DNA of 44,317 nt from Streptomyces antimicrobicus. GTDB lineage: Bacteria > Actinomycetota > Actinomycetes > Streptomycetales > Streptomycetaceae. The position numbers were made by a program, and so were the translations under genes. Positions 14,735 to 24,826 of this stretch are shown piece after piece (the stretch's first letter is position 1; each line of letters starts with the position of its first letter). The notes beneath the pieces were generated by a model, which saw nothing but the letters and a program-made list of their open reading frames with translations, was not told where the DNA came from and ran no database searches. Location: positions 1-44,317 of the forward strand of contig NZ_JAJAUY010000039.1 in assembly GCF_020532625.1 (NCBI RefSeq), in the 5' to 3' direction.

Positions 14735-15466
14735 ATGCGTGCACCCCGTCGTACCGCCCTCCTGCGCGTCACCGCCCTCACCGGCGCGGCCGCGGTCGCC
14801 CTGGCCCTCCCGGCCGGTGCCGCGTCCGCCGACGACCTCCCTCCCGCGCCGCCGAGGCCGCAGGCCCTCCCCGCCCAGCCCGCGGCCGCGCCCGGGCCCG
14901 CGGCCCCCGCCGCGCCCGCCGGGCAGCGCGTGTACGTCACCACCGTGCGGCTGGCGGACGGCTCCGTCGCCAAGGTCTACAAGAGGGGCCCCGGCCGCTT
15001 CGAGGCCGACGTGCACGCCGGGTCCACGAGGCTCGACACCCTGGTCACCCGGGGCGGCAAGCCCGCCCACGGCCAGCACAACGGCCTGCACGTGGTGCTC
15101 CAGCCGAACGGCACGGTGACCTCCTGGGTCGAGGGCGCGAGGCCGCGGCCCGAGCCCCGGGCCGAGCGCTCCGTGCGCGTCGACCTGCCGGGCGGCCGGA
15201 TCGGCAAGCTCGTCGACGGCCCGAAGGGCAAGCGGGTGGAGATCTCCACCTTCGACGGCAAGCGCGTGGCCACCGTCGACCGCAAGCACCCCTCCGTGTT
15301 CGACGACGGCTGGACGTACAAGCTCGTCCAGGACGGCAGCCGCGTGAAGTTCGTCGTGATCGACGGCCGCGGCGGCGGCGACAGCTGGGTCTACGACTTC
15401 GCCGGGCGGCTCGTCGAGCAGTACACGGCCGAGACCGCCCCCCAGGCCCCCGGCGCCAAGCCGTAG
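14735..15466 (+). CDS. Secreted protein of unknown function
   Basis: This 243-residue protein has a clear signal peptide (RRTALLRVTALTGAAAVALA, cleavage likely after ASA-DD near residue 33), then an Ala/Pro-rich linker. A C-terminal domain of about 170 residues with repeated beta-like strands follows (VYVTTVRLADGSVAKVYKR, LHVVLQPNGTVTSW, WTYKLVQDGSRVKFVVIDG). No catalytic motif is evident. The ATG at 14735 follows GAGGAAGAG; an ATG further upstream would bury the signal sequence. It is probably exported by Sec and acts outside the cell. It is monocistronic, ending at the terminator at 15519. Confidence 0.8.
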   Translation: MRAPRRTALLRVTALTGAAAVALALPAGAASADDLPPAPPRPQALPAQPAAAPGPAAPAAPAGQRVYVTTVRLADGSVAKVYKRGPGRFEADVHAGSTRLDTLVTRGGKPAHGQHNGLHVVLQPNGTVTSWVEGARPRPEPRAERSVRVDLPGGRIGKLVDGPKGKRVEISTFDGKRVATVDRKHPSVFDDGWTYKLVQDGSRVKFVVIDGRGGGDSWVYDFAGRLVEQYTAETAPQAPGAKP

Positions 15467-15518
15467 GGCGCCGGCGGGCACCGCCGGCCGGGTCCCGCGG
15501 CCCGGCTCCCAGGAACGG

Positions 15519-15560
15519 CGAACGGCCGGTCTCGCCACGGGGGGCAGGACCGGCCGTTCG
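15519..15560. terminator. Terminator between convergent genes
   Basis: CGAACGGCCGGTC and GACCGGCCGTTCG form a 13-bp stem with a 16-base loop, placed between the secreted-protein gene and the Fe-S reductase gene. Confidence 0.75.
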
Positions 15561-15596
15561 CTGCCGGCCGCGCAGGGCTGCGCGGCTGCGCGGCGG

Positions 15597-17867
15597 CTAC
15601 TTCGCCGGCTCGGGCTCCGGCTCGCTCGGCTCCTCCTGCGCGGCCGGCTCCGCCGGCGGCGCGGTCTTGACCGACTCCAGCAGCAGCTGGGCCACGTCCA
15701 CGACCTGGAGGGACTCCTTCGCCTGGCCGTCGTTCTTCTTGCCGTTGACGGAGTCGGTCAGCATCACCAGGCAGAACGGGCACGCCGTCGAGACGATGTC
15801 CGGGTTGAGGGACAGGGCCTCGTCCACGCGCTCGGTGTTGATGCGCTTGCCGATCCGCTCCTCCATCCACATCCGCGCACCACCGGCGCCGCAGCAGAAG
15901 CCGCGCTCCTTGTGGCGGTGCATCTCCTGCTGGCGCAGGCCCGGGACGGCGGACATGATCTCGCGCGGCGGCGTGTAGACCTTGTTGTGCCGGCCCAGGT
16001 AGCACGGGTCGTGGTAGGTGATCAGGCCGTCGACCGGGGTCACCGGGACCAGCTTGCCCTCGTCGATGAGGTGCTGGAGCAGCTGGGTGTGGTGGATGAC
16101 CTCGTACTCGCCGCCGAGCTGCGGGTACTCGTTGGCGATGGTGTTGAAGCAGTGCGGGCAGGTCGAGACGATCTTCTTGGCCGACTTCGGCTTCTTCGTC
16201 TGCGGGTCCTCGTCGTCCTCGCCGAACGCCATGTTCAGCATCGCGACGTTCTCCTGGCCGAGCTGCTGGAACAGCGGCTCGTTGCCCAGGCGCCGCGGCG
16301 AGTCACCGGTGCACTTCTCCTCGCCGCCCATGATCGCGAACTTGACGCCCGCCATGTGCAGCAGCTCCGCGAAGGCCTTGGTGGTCTTCTTGGCGCGGTC
16401 CTCCAGGGCGCCGGCGCAGCCGACCCAGTAGAGGTAGTCGACCTCGGTGAGGTCCTCGACGTCCTTGCCGACGATCGGGACCTCGAAGTCGACCTCCTTG
16501 GTCCACTCGACGCGCTGCTTCTTGGCCAGGCCCCAGGGGTTGCCCTTCTTCTCCAGGTTCTTGAGCATCGTGCCGGCCTCGCTGGGGAAGGCGGACTCGA
16601 TCATCACCTGGTAGCGGCGCATGTCGACGATGTGGTCGATGTGCTCGATGTCGACCGGGCACTGCTCCACGCACGCACCGCAGGTGGTGCAGGACCACAG
16701 CACATCCGGGTCGATGACGCCGTTCTCCTCGGCGGTGCCGATCAGCGGGCGCTCGGCCTCGGCGAGGGCCGCGGCCGGGACACCGGCGAGCTGCTCCTCG
16801 GAGGCCTTCTCCTCGCCCTCCATGGTCTTGCCGCCGCCGGCCAGCAGGTACGGGGCCTTGGCGTGCGCGTGGTCGCGCAGCGACATGATCAGCAGCTTCG
16901 GGGACAGCGGCTTGCCGGTGTTCCAGGCGGGGCACTGCGACTGGCAGCGGCCGCACTCGGTGCAGGTGGAGAAGTCGAGGATGCCCTTCCAGGAGAACTG
17001 CTCGACCTGGGAGACGCCGAAGACGTCGTCCTCGCCCGGGTCCTCGAAGTCGATCGGCTTGCCGCCGCTCGTCATCGGCTGGAGCGCGCCGAGCGCGGTC
17101 TCACCGGTGGCGTTCCGCTTGAACCAGATGTTCGGGAAGCCGAGGAAGCGGTGCCAGGCGACACCCATGTTGGTGTTCAGCGAGACGGTGATCATCCAGA
17201 TCAGCGAGACGCTGATCTTCACCATGGCGGTGAAGTACATCAGGTTCTGCAGGGTGGCCGTCGACAGCCCCTTGAACGCCAGCACCAGCGGGTACGAGGC
17301 GAAGTACGCGGCCTCGTACGACTCGACGTGGTGGATGGCGCCCTCGATGCCGCGCAGCACGTAGATGGCCAGGCCGATGGTGAGGATGACGTACTCGACG
17401 AAGTACGCCTGCCAGGCCTTGGAACCCGCGAAGCGCGACTTGCGGCCGGCCCGCGAGGGCAGGCTCAGCAGGCGGATCACGATCAGGGCGGCGATGCCCA
17501 GGATCGTCATGACGCCGATGAACTCGATGTAGAGCTCGAACGGCAGGAACCCGCCGAGGACCGGCAGGGTCCAGTCGGCCTGGAAGAGCTGGCCGTAGGC
17601 CTGGGCCAGGGTCGGCGGCAGGGTCAGGAAGCCGATCGCCACGAACCAGTGGGCGAAGCCGACGATGCCCCACCGGTTCATACGGGTGTGGCCGAGGAAC
17701 TCCCGGACCACGGTGACGGTGCGGGCCTTCCAGTTGTCCGTGCGGCTGCCCGCGGGCACGGGCTGGCCGATCTTCACGAACCGGTAGATCTGGGCGATGG
17801 CTCGGGCGAAGAGTGCAACGCCGACCACGGTCAGGGTCAGCGACACAATGATCGCGGCGAGTTGCAT
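15597..17867 (-). CDS. Membrane-bound Fe-S oxidoreductase (HdrD/GlpC-like with CCG domains)
   Basis: This 756-residue protein joins a membrane electron-transfer module to a heterodisulfide-reductase-like module. The first 240 residues hold about six membrane segments resembling a NarI-type cytochrome domain. Two 4Fe-4S motifs follow, CTECGRCQSQCP near residue 300 and CTTCGACVEQCP near 393. The C-terminal half has CCG-type cysteine clusters (STCPHCFNT, DPCYLGRHN, GFCCGAGG, STACPFC). It probably passes electrons from the quinone pool to or from an unknown partner. Actinobacteria commonly encode this fused form. The ATG at 17867 has GAGGAG upstream. The acidic Pro/Glu-rich tail is probably disordered. 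Confidence 0.88.
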   Translation of the reverse strand: MQLAAIIVSLTLTVVGVALFARAIAQIYRFVKIGQPVPAGSRTDNWKARTVTVVREFLGHTRMNRWGIVGFAHWFVAIGFLTLPPTLAQAYGQLFQADWTLPVLGGFLPFELYIEFIGVMTILGIAALIVIRLLSLPSRAGRKSRFAGSKAWQAYFVEYVILTIGLAIYVLRGIEGAIHHVESYEAAYFASYPLVLAFKGLSTATLQNLMYFTAMVKISVSLIWMITVSLNTNMGVAWHRFLGFPNIWFKRNATGETALGALQPMTSGGKPIDFEDPGEDDVFGVSQVEQFSWKGILDFSTCTECGRCQSQCPAWNTGKPLSPKLLIMSLRDHAHAKAPYLLAGGGKTMEGEEKASEEQLAGVPAAALAEAERPLIGTAEENGVIDPDVLWSCTTCGACVEQCPVDIEHIDHIVDMRRYQVMIESAFPSEAGTMLKNLEKKGNPWGLAKKQRVEWTKEVDFEVPIVGKDVEDLTEVDYLYWVGCAGALEDRAKKTTKAFAELLHMAGVKFAIMGGEEKCTGDSPRRLGNEPLFQQLGQENVAMLNMAFGEDDEDPQTKKPKSAKKIVSTCPHCFNTIANEYPQLGGEYEVIHHTQLLQHLIDEGKLVPVTPVDGLITYHDPCYLGRHNKVYTPPREIMSAVPGLRQQEMHRHKERGFCCGAGGARMWMEERIGKRINTERVDEALSLNPDIVSTACPFCLVMLTDSVNGKKNDGQAKESLQVVDVAQLLLESVKTAPPAEPAAQEEPSEPEPEPAK

Positions 17868-17975
17868 GACGGGCTCCTCGGGCGGGCCATTACTAAGCGG
17901 TAACTTATCCAGTCAAGCTGAGGTTACCGACTTATACGGCCGCACTGTAGCTGTGCAGGCGGTGATCTGTGTCGC

Positions 17976-18554
17976 TCAGGGCCGCCTTGCCCGGCGCCTC
18001 GCCCGCCGCAGCGCGAGCACGGCCCGCGGGGTGCGCGCCAGGATCGCCAGGTCCATGCCGAGCCAGTGGTGCTCGACGTAGTGCCGGTCCAGCAGCGCCA
18101 TTTCCTCCCAGGGTAGGTCGGAACGGGCGCCCACCTGCCACAGCCCCGTCATCCCGGGGCGTACGTGCAGCCGGTCCGGGTGCGCCGCACCGCCCTGCGG
18201 GGCCGGGCCGACCAGGGACATCTCCCCGCGTACGACGTTGAGCAGCTGCGGCAGCCCGTCGAGCGCGTACGCGTCGAGGACCGCCGCGACCGGCCCGCCC
18301 GAGGCCCGGAACCGCCAGGTCCGAAACCTCCGGCCGCCCCGCCCCAGCCGCACCTCGCGCACGAACGGCGGCCCGCCGGGGGCCAGGGCCAGGGCGGTCA
18401 GGGCCAGCGGCAGCCCGAGCAGCGCGAGCAGGGCCAGCGCACCGGCGACGTCGAGCACCCGCTTCGCCGAGCCGTGCTCGGCCCAGGCCCGTCGCAGCCG
18501 GGCGCGGGCGGCGGCGGCCGGCCGGGGCGGCGGGGCCAGGGTCGGGGCGTGCAT
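17976..18554 (-). CDS. Bacterial sugar transferase (WcaJ/exopolysaccharide type)
   Basis: This 192-residue protein matches the catalytic domain of polyprenyl-phosphate sugar-1-phosphate transferases. It has a hydrophobic N-terminal hairpin (KRVLDVAGALALLALLGLPL), then LDGLPQLLNVVRGEMSLVGP, RPGMTGLWQV and the C-terminal LDRHYVEHHWLGMDLAIL. It would start a surface polysaccharide on a lipid carrier at the inner membrane. It lacks the extra N-terminal helices of full-length WcaJ. I chose the ATG at 18554; the longer ORF reaches into the dnaK promoter. No ribosome-binding site is clear. No other polysaccharide genes lie nearby. Confidence 0.8.
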   Translation of the reverse strand: MHAPTLAPPPRPAAAARARLRRAWAEHGSAKRVLDVAGALALLALLGLPLALTALALAPGGPPFVREVRLGRGGRRFRTWRFRASGGPVAAVLDAYALDGLPQLLNVVRGEMSLVGPAPQGGAAHPDRLHVRPGMTGLWQVGARSDLPWEEMALLDRHYVEHHWLGMDLAILARTPRAVLALRRARRRARRP

Positions 18555-18687
18555 GCAAGGCACCGTGCCGCACGTCGGGCGCTGCGCCGGGGCGCCGCGC
18601 GGCACGGGCCGGGCGTGTCCCCCGCTCGGCGGGGTCGCGGGCGGCCCGGGTCGTGCACCCTTCCTTGCGCGTAAGGGGCACCTAAAG

Positions 18688-18708
18688 GTTGAGTCGACAA
18701 GACTCAGG
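18688..18708. promoter_or_regulatory. HspR operator HAIR 1 (dnaK)
   Basis: GTTGAGT-N7-ACTCAGG fits the HspR-associated inverted repeat consensus CTTGAGT-N7-ACTCAAG with changes only at the ends. It lies just upstream of the -35 element of dnaK. Confidence 0.8.
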
Positions 18709-18712
18709 TCTG

Positions 18713-20625
<1,913 letters not shown>

Positions 20626-20626
<1 letters not shown>

Positions 20627-21276
20627 TGTCGGAGGAGACCCCGGGCTTCGAGGAGAAGTCTGACGTCCCCGCCGACGGCACGACCGACGAGCCGAAGGCC
20701 ACCGACTCCGCCGACCAGGCGGAGGAGGCGGCCCCGGCCGGCGACGCCGGTCCGTCCGGCGGGGCCGACGCGGCCCTGGTGGCGCAGCTGGACCAGGCCC
20801 GTACGGCGCTCGGTGAGCGCACCGCGGACCTCCAGCGGCTCCAGGCGGAGTACCAGAACTACCGCCGTCGGGTGGAACGGGACCGGGTGACGGTCAAGGA
20901 GATCGCCGTGGCGAACCTCCTGAGCGAGCTGCTCCCGACCCTCGACGACATCGGCCGCGCCCGTGAGCACGGCGAGCTGGTCGGCGGCTTCAAGTCCGTG
21001 GCCGAGTCGCTGGAGACGGTCGTCGCGAAGATGGGCCTGCAGCAGTTCGGCAAGGAGGGCGAGCCCTTCGACCCGACCGTGCACGAGGCCCTGATGCACT
21101 CGTACGCGCCCGACGTCACCGAGACGACGTGCGTGGCGATCCTGCAGCCTGGGTACCGGATCGGCGAGCGTACGATCCGTCCCGCGCGGGTCGCGGTGGC
21201 CGAGCCCCAGCCGGGCGCGGCGCCGAAGGCCGAGGACGCCGGCGATGCGGACACCGATGCCCCTGACAAGGGCTGA
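20626..21276 (+). CDS. grpE: Nucleotide exchange factor GrpE
   Basis: This 216-residue protein releases ADP from DnaK. An acidic, Ala-rich N-terminal tail of about 45 residues precedes the long coiled coil (QLDQARTALGERTADLQRLQ, YQNYRRRVERDR). The C-terminal beta domain contains FDPTVHEALMH and GYRIGERTIRPARVAV. The ATG overlaps the dnaK stop by one base, so translation is coupled. The tail after residue 195 is low-complexity and acidic, as in other Streptomyces GrpE proteins. Confidence 0.96.
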
Positions 21277-21321
21277 CGCAGTACACCTGAGGAAGAAGGC
21301 ACGAGAGGAGGGACACCGGCG

Positions 21322-22497
21322 GTGAGTACGAAGGACTACTTGGAGAAGGACTACTACAAGGCGCTCGGTGTCCCCAAGGACGCCACCGAGGCCGAGATCA
21401 AGAAGGCGTACCGGAAGCTCGCCCGCGAGTTCCACCCGGACGCCAACAAGGGCGACGCCGCCGCGGAGGAGCGCTTCAAGGAGATCTCCGAGGCGAACGA
21501 CGTCCTCGGCGACCCCAAGAAGCGCAAGGAGTACGACGAGGCCCGCGCCCTGTTCGGCAACGGCGGCTTCCGCGCCGGGCCCGGCGCGGGCGGCGGCTCC
21601 TTCAACTTCGACCTGGGCGACCTCTTCGGGGGTGCCCAGGGCGGCGGGGCCGGCGGCTTCGGCGGCGGGCTCGGGGACGTGTTCGGCGGCCTGTTCAACC
21701 GGGCCGGGGCGGGCGCGGGCACCCGCGTCCAGCCGCGGCGCGGCCAGGACATCGAGTCCGAGGTCACCCTCTCGTTCACGGAGGCGGTGGACGGCGCGAC
21801 CGTGCCGCTGCGGATGTCGTCCCAGGCCCCCTGCAAGGCCTGTTCGGGCACCGGCGACAAGAACGGCACCCCCCGGGTGTGCCCGACCTGTGTCGGCACC
21901 GGTCAGGTCTCGCGGGGCAGCGGCGGCGGCTTCTCGCTGACCGACCCGTGCGCGGACTGCAAGGGCCGCGGCCTGATCGCGGAGAACCCTTGCGAGGTCT
22001 GCAAGGGCAGCGGACGGGCCCGGTCCTCGCGGACCATGCAGGTCCGGATCCCGGCGGGCGTCTCCGACGGCCAGCGGATCCGGCTGCGCGGCAAGGGCGC
22101 GCCGGGCGAGCGGGGCGGCCCGGCCGGTGACCTGTACGTCGTGGTCCACGTGGACGCACACCCCGTCTTCGGCCGCCGGGGGGACAACCTCACGGTGACC
22201 GTCCCGGTGACGTACCCGGAGGCGGCGCTGGGCGCCGACATCCGGGTGCCGACCCTGGGCGGCCCGCCCGTCACCCTGAAGCTGCCGCCGGGCACCCCCA
22301 ACGGGCGTACGATGCGCGCCCGCGGCAAGGGCGCCGTCCGCAAGGACGGCACGCGCGGCGACCTGCTGGTGACGATCGAGGTGGCCGTTCCGGCAGAGCT
22401 GTCGGACAAGGCCAGGGAAGCACTGGAGACCTACCGGGACGCGACCTCTTCCGAGGACCCGCGGGCCGGCCTGTTCGAGTCCGCGAAGGGAGCATGA
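21322..22497 (+). CDS. dnaJ: Chaperone DnaJ
   Basis: This 391-residue type I Hsp40 stimulates DnaK ATPase and presents unfolded proteins. The J domain has HPD in REFHPDANKG near residue 40. A Gly/Phe-rich linker (about 80-140) follows, then four zinc knuckles, CKACSGTG, CPTCVGTG, CADCKGRG and CEVCKGSG. The C-terminal substrate domain includes VRIPAGVSDGQRIRLRGKG. The start is a GTG at 21322, with AGGAGGG about 10 bases upstream. One base separates its stop from hspR. Confidence 0.97.
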   Translation: MSTKDYLEKDYYKALGVPKDATEAEIKKAYRKLAREFHPDANKGDAAAEERFKEISEANDVLGDPKKRKEYDEARALFGNGGFRAGPGAGGGSFNFDLGDLFGGAQGGGAGGFGGGLGDVFGGLFNRAGAGAGTRVQPRRGQDIESEVTLSFTEAVDGATVPLRMSSQAPCKACSGTGDKNGTPRVCPTCVGTGQVSRGSGGGFSLTDPCADCKGRGLIAENPCEVCKGSGRARSSRTMQVRIPAGVSDGQRIRLRGKGAPGERGGPAGDLYVVVHVDAHPVFGRRGDNLTVTVPVTYPEAALGADIRVPTLGGPPVTLKLPPGTPNGRTMRARGKGAVRKDGTRGDLLVTIEVAVPAELSDKAREALETYRDATSSEDPRAGLFESAKGA

Positions 22498-22498
22498 G

Positions 22499-22960
22499 AT
22501 GGACGGTCGCCGCAGGCAGCCTCGGTTCGGTAACGGGGCGTACGAACTCACCGACGACTCGCCGGTGTACGTGATCTCGGTGGCCGCCCAGCTCTCGGGA
22601 CTGCATCCGCAGACCCTCCGCCAGTACGACCGCCTCGGCCTGGTCTCCCCGGACCGCACGGCCGGGCGCGGCCGGCGCTATTCGGCCCGGGACATCGAGC
22701 TGCTGCGCACGGTGCAGCAGCTGTCCCAGGACGAGGGCATCAACCTGGCGGGCATCAAGCGGATCATCGAACTGGAGAACCAGGTCGCCGCGCTGCAGCA
22801 GCGGGTGGCCGAGCTCTCCGCGGCCGTCGACGGCGCCGCCGCGGCCATGCGCCAGCGCGAGGCCCAGGTGCACGCCTCCTACCGGCGGGACCTGGTCCCG
22901 TACCAGCCCCCGCAGCAGAGCGCGCTGGTCGTGTGGCGCCCCAAGCGCCCGCAGGACTGA
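22499..22960 (+). CDS. hspR: Heat-shock repressor HspR (MerR family)
   Basis: This 153-residue MerR-type regulator has the helix-turn-helix ISVAAQLSGLHPQTLRQYDR, then LGLVSPDRTAGRGRRYSARD, and a coiled-coil region (QVAALQQRVAELSAAVDG). It ends in a short basic tail. In Streptomyces HspR represses the dnaK operon, clpB and lon by binding HAIR palindromes, with DnaK as partner. Here its operators are seen at 18688, 18740 and 25279. Encoding the repressor at the end of its own operon gives autoregulation. The ATG at 22499 follows the dnaJ stop by one base. Confidence 0.96.
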   Translation: MDGRRRQPRFGNGAYELTDDSPVYVISVAAQLSGLHPQTLRQYDRLGLVSPDRTAGRGRRYSARDIELLRTVQQLSQDEGINLAGIKRIIELENQVAALQQRVAELSAAVDGAAAAMRQREAQVHASYRRDLVPYQPPQQSALVVWRPKRPQD

Positions 22961-22976
22961 GCGCCCGCACCGCGCG

Positions 22977-23013
22977 CGAGGACCCCGCCCTGGCTCCCAG
23001 GGCGGGGTCCTCG
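22977..23013. terminator. Terminator of the dnaK operon
   Basis: CGAGGACCCCGCCCTGG and CCAGGGCGGGGTCCTCG form a perfect 17-bp stem with a 3-base loop, placed between hspR and the convergent regulator gene. Confidence 0.85.
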
Positions 23014-23022
23014 CGTCTGCGG

Positions 23023-24036
23023 TCAGCGGTCGGGAGGGCCCAGGATGCCCGACTGGGCGATGAGGAAGCCGAGTTGGGCCCTGCTGCCGCTGCCGAGCGT
23101 GCTGGCGAGCTTGGCGATGTGGGCCCGGCAGGTACGCACGTTCATCCCGAGCCGGCGGGCGATGGCCTCGTCCACGTGCCCCTCGACGAGGAGTTGGGCG
23201 ATGGAGCGCTGGACGCCCGAAATGCCGTCGGGGGTCGGGGTGTAGGTGACTTCCTCGTGCAACGGCACAGCGCGCCGCCACAGTTGTTCGAAGACCTTGA
23301 TGAGGTAGTCCACCAGACCCGGGTGGCGAAGCTCCAGGGCCACCCTGCGGTCGTCGCTGGCGGGGATGAAGGCCACCGTGCGGTCGAAGATGATGAGCCG
23401 CTCGATGAGTTCCTCCAGCGTGCGGATCTCCACCTTGCCCGCGGAGATGCGGTCCACGTAGGCGAGCGTGCCCTGGCTGTGCCGCACGGTGTGCTGGTAG
23501 AGGGTGCGGATGCTGACCCCGCGGTCGATGAGCGGGGCGTCCCGCTCCAGCGCCTGGGTGAGGGCGAGTGAGGGGCGCGGTCCGCCGGGCTGTACCGTCA
23601 GGACCTCGGTGTGGCATTCGGCCGTGGCCAGGTTGAGCGCCGCGTTGATCCGGTCGAATCCTTCCAGCACGGTGATGGCGTGGGTGTTCGACGGGCTCTG
23701 CGCGCTGATGGCGAGGAACGGCTCGAAAGCGTCGGTCAGATCTACAGCGGTTCTGCGTCGCTCCTGGATCTCCCGTTCAATCGGGTGCAGTCGTTGGGCC
23801 AGAGCGACGGACGGGGGAACCGGCCGGAGCTGGTTCGCGTCGTCAGGATCGGGCTGCAGAAGCGCGAATTCGAGCAGGCAGGGCGCGTTCTGGACCTCGG
23901 TACGGGCGATTCGTCCCGTGCTGAGCGCCGCCGCGTAGAGCCGTGTCCCCTCGTCGCACAGGGACGTCACGGGGTGGGGATGTGTCGGGTTTGTGTCGCT
24001 TCTGGGCAAATCTCCACCCCCCAGGGTCCTGAACAT
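23023..24036 (-). CDS. LuxR-type HTH regulator next to a peptide gene
   Basis: This protein of about 337 residues ends in a LuxR/GerE helix-turn-helix (IAQLLVEGHVDEAIARRLGM, NVRTCRAHIAKLASTLG). The middle part (LEGFDRINAALNLATAECHTEVLTVQPGG to IIFDRTVAFIPASDDRRVALEL) resembles the PLD-like/TrmB-type sensing region common in Streptomyces LuxR regulators. The N-terminus may be winged-helix-like. It has no receiver domain, so it probably does not take part in a two-component relay. The start is uncertain: I used the ATG at 24036, but a GTG at 23970 (VTSLCDEG) is plausible and neither has a good ribosome-binding site. It diverges from the secreted-peptide gene across fewer than 90 bases, suggesting it controls that module and perhaps senses its product. 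Confidence 0.75.
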   Translation of the reverse strand: MFRTLGGGDLPRSDTNPTHPHPVTSLCDEGTRLYAAALSTGRIARTEVQNAPCLLEFALLQPDPDDANQLRPVPPSVALAQRLHPIEREIQERRRTAVDLTDAFEPFLAISAQSPSNTHAITVLEGFDRINAALNLATAECHTEVLTVQPGGPRPSLALTQALERDAPLIDRGVSIRTLYQHTVRHSQGTLAYVDRISAGKVEIRTLEELIERLIIFDRTVAFIPASDDRRVALELRHPGLVDYLIKVFEQLWRRAVPLHEEVTYTPTPDGISGVQRSIAQLLVEGHVDEAIARRLGMNVRTCRAHIAKLASTLGSGSRAQLGFLIAQSGILGPPDR

Positions 24037-24120
24037 GCAAGAACATGATGCATCGTCCCTGTGGCATTGACGTGCCCGAATGAGCCATCGTCTGACACGC
24101 GGGGGAGAGGATTCCATCAA

Positions 24121-24324
24121 GTGAGGACGAAGCCGACCATGTACAAGAGAATGCTTCGCTCGGCGCTTGCCGTTGTTTTCTCCGTCGTTGCGGTATTCGG
24201 GGCAGTGGGCGCGTTCGGCGCGGACACCGGCAACGTGCAGGCAGAGTTCGACACCGGCTGGACCAGTGCTCCGACCGGCAAGGTGGACACCGGGTGGACC
24301 TCGCTCCCTGCGACGGAGGCGTGA
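24121..24324 (+). CDS. Secreted peptide with DTGWTS repeats
   Basis: This 67-residue precursor has a basic start (RTKPTMYKRM), a hydrophobic signal segment (LRSALAVVFSVVAVFGAVGA) and likely cleavage after AFGA. The mature part of about 34 residues contains ADTGN, FDTGWTSAPTG and VDTGWTSLPA, a repeat of about ten residues. I prefer the GTG at 24121 because GGGGGAGAGG lies ten bases upstream; the ATG at 24139 is the alternative. The gene diverges from a LuxR-type regulator, and its stop overlaps the start of the Rieske-like gene (TGATG), so the two are coupled. The repeats and export signal suggest a processed peptide, possibly a signal. That role is inference, and no family name is known to me. 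Confidence 0.7.
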   Translation: MRTKPTMYKRMLRSALAVVFSVVAVFGAVGAFGADTGNVQAEFDTGWTSAPTGKVDTGWTSLPATEA

Positions 24325-24638
24325 TGACCCCCGACGACCGCGATTTCCGGCGCGAAATGGCCTCCGCCTACCGTTCCGGGTGGCAGTTCATCGACCTCGT
24401 CACGGCCATCCCCCACCCTGGCGATTCGTTGATGGTCACCCTGTTCGGTCAGCCGATCGTCGTGGTGCGCGAGGAGGACGAAGACGTCCGGGCCTACCGC
24501 TGCCTGCGCCGCCCCCGCGGCGCGCCGCAGCCCGTCCGCTGCGAAGTCAGGTACGGCATGGTCTTCGTCAACCTGGATCAGCGTGACCACCAGCTCTTCG
24601 AGCCCGACATCACCACCGCCACCCCCCGCAGTGCCTGA
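24324..24638 (+). CDS. Rieske-like protein lacking cluster ligands
   Basis: This 104-residue protein reads like the Rieske domain of ring-hydroxylating oxygenases: AIPHPGDSLMVTLFGQPIVV, VREEDEDVRAYRCLRRPRGA, and the closing YGMVFVNLDQ, as in FVFVNLD of that family. However the Cys-x-His pairs are not there. C60 is followed by Leu-Arg, C73 by Glu-Val, and the CPYHGW segment is missing. It therefore probably does not bind a 2Fe-2S cluster and may be a binding protein derived from the fold. GGAGG precedes the ATG, which overlaps the peptide gene stop. A strong terminator follows, so the operon is two genes long. Confidence 0.65.
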   Translation: MTPDDRDFRREMASAYRSGWQFIDLVTAIPHPGDSLMVTLFGQPIVVVREEDEDVRAYRCLRRPRGAPQPVRCEVRYGMVFVNLDQRDHQLFEPDITTATPRSA

Positions 24639-24681
24639 CGCGATCCCCCCGTCGTCGCAGATCGCGCAGGTGCTTCCCCCA

Positions 24682-24725
24682 CACAACGGCGCCATCGTGG
24701 ACCTGAACACGATGGCGCCGTTGTG
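24682..24725. terminator. Terminator of the peptide operon
   Basis: CACAACGGCGCCATCGTG and CACGATGGCGCCGTTGTG form a perfect 18-bp stem with an 8-base loop. Confidence 0.8.
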
Positions 24726-24757
24726 CTTGCCGCGTCCAGTGCGCGAATCGGCCAGGT

Positions 24758-24799
24758 GAGGCCGTACGCGGGCCCGGGCGAGGCCGTACGCGGGCCCGG
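24758..24799. repeat. Two-copy 20-bp tandem repeat
   Basis: GAGGCCGTACGCGGGCCCGG occurs at 24758 and 24780, period 22. It is non-coding, between the terminator and the oxidoreductase stop. Each unit contains small palindromes (CGTACG, GGGCCC). Confidence 0.6.
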
Positions 24800-24826
24800 C
24801 TCGGGCGCGCCCGCCCGGCCGCCCGC

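Noticed and set aside
15912..17903. Long plus-strand ORF antisense to the Fe-S reductase
   Set aside because: It is a shadow of high-G+C codon bias. The minus strand carries all the recognisable motifs.
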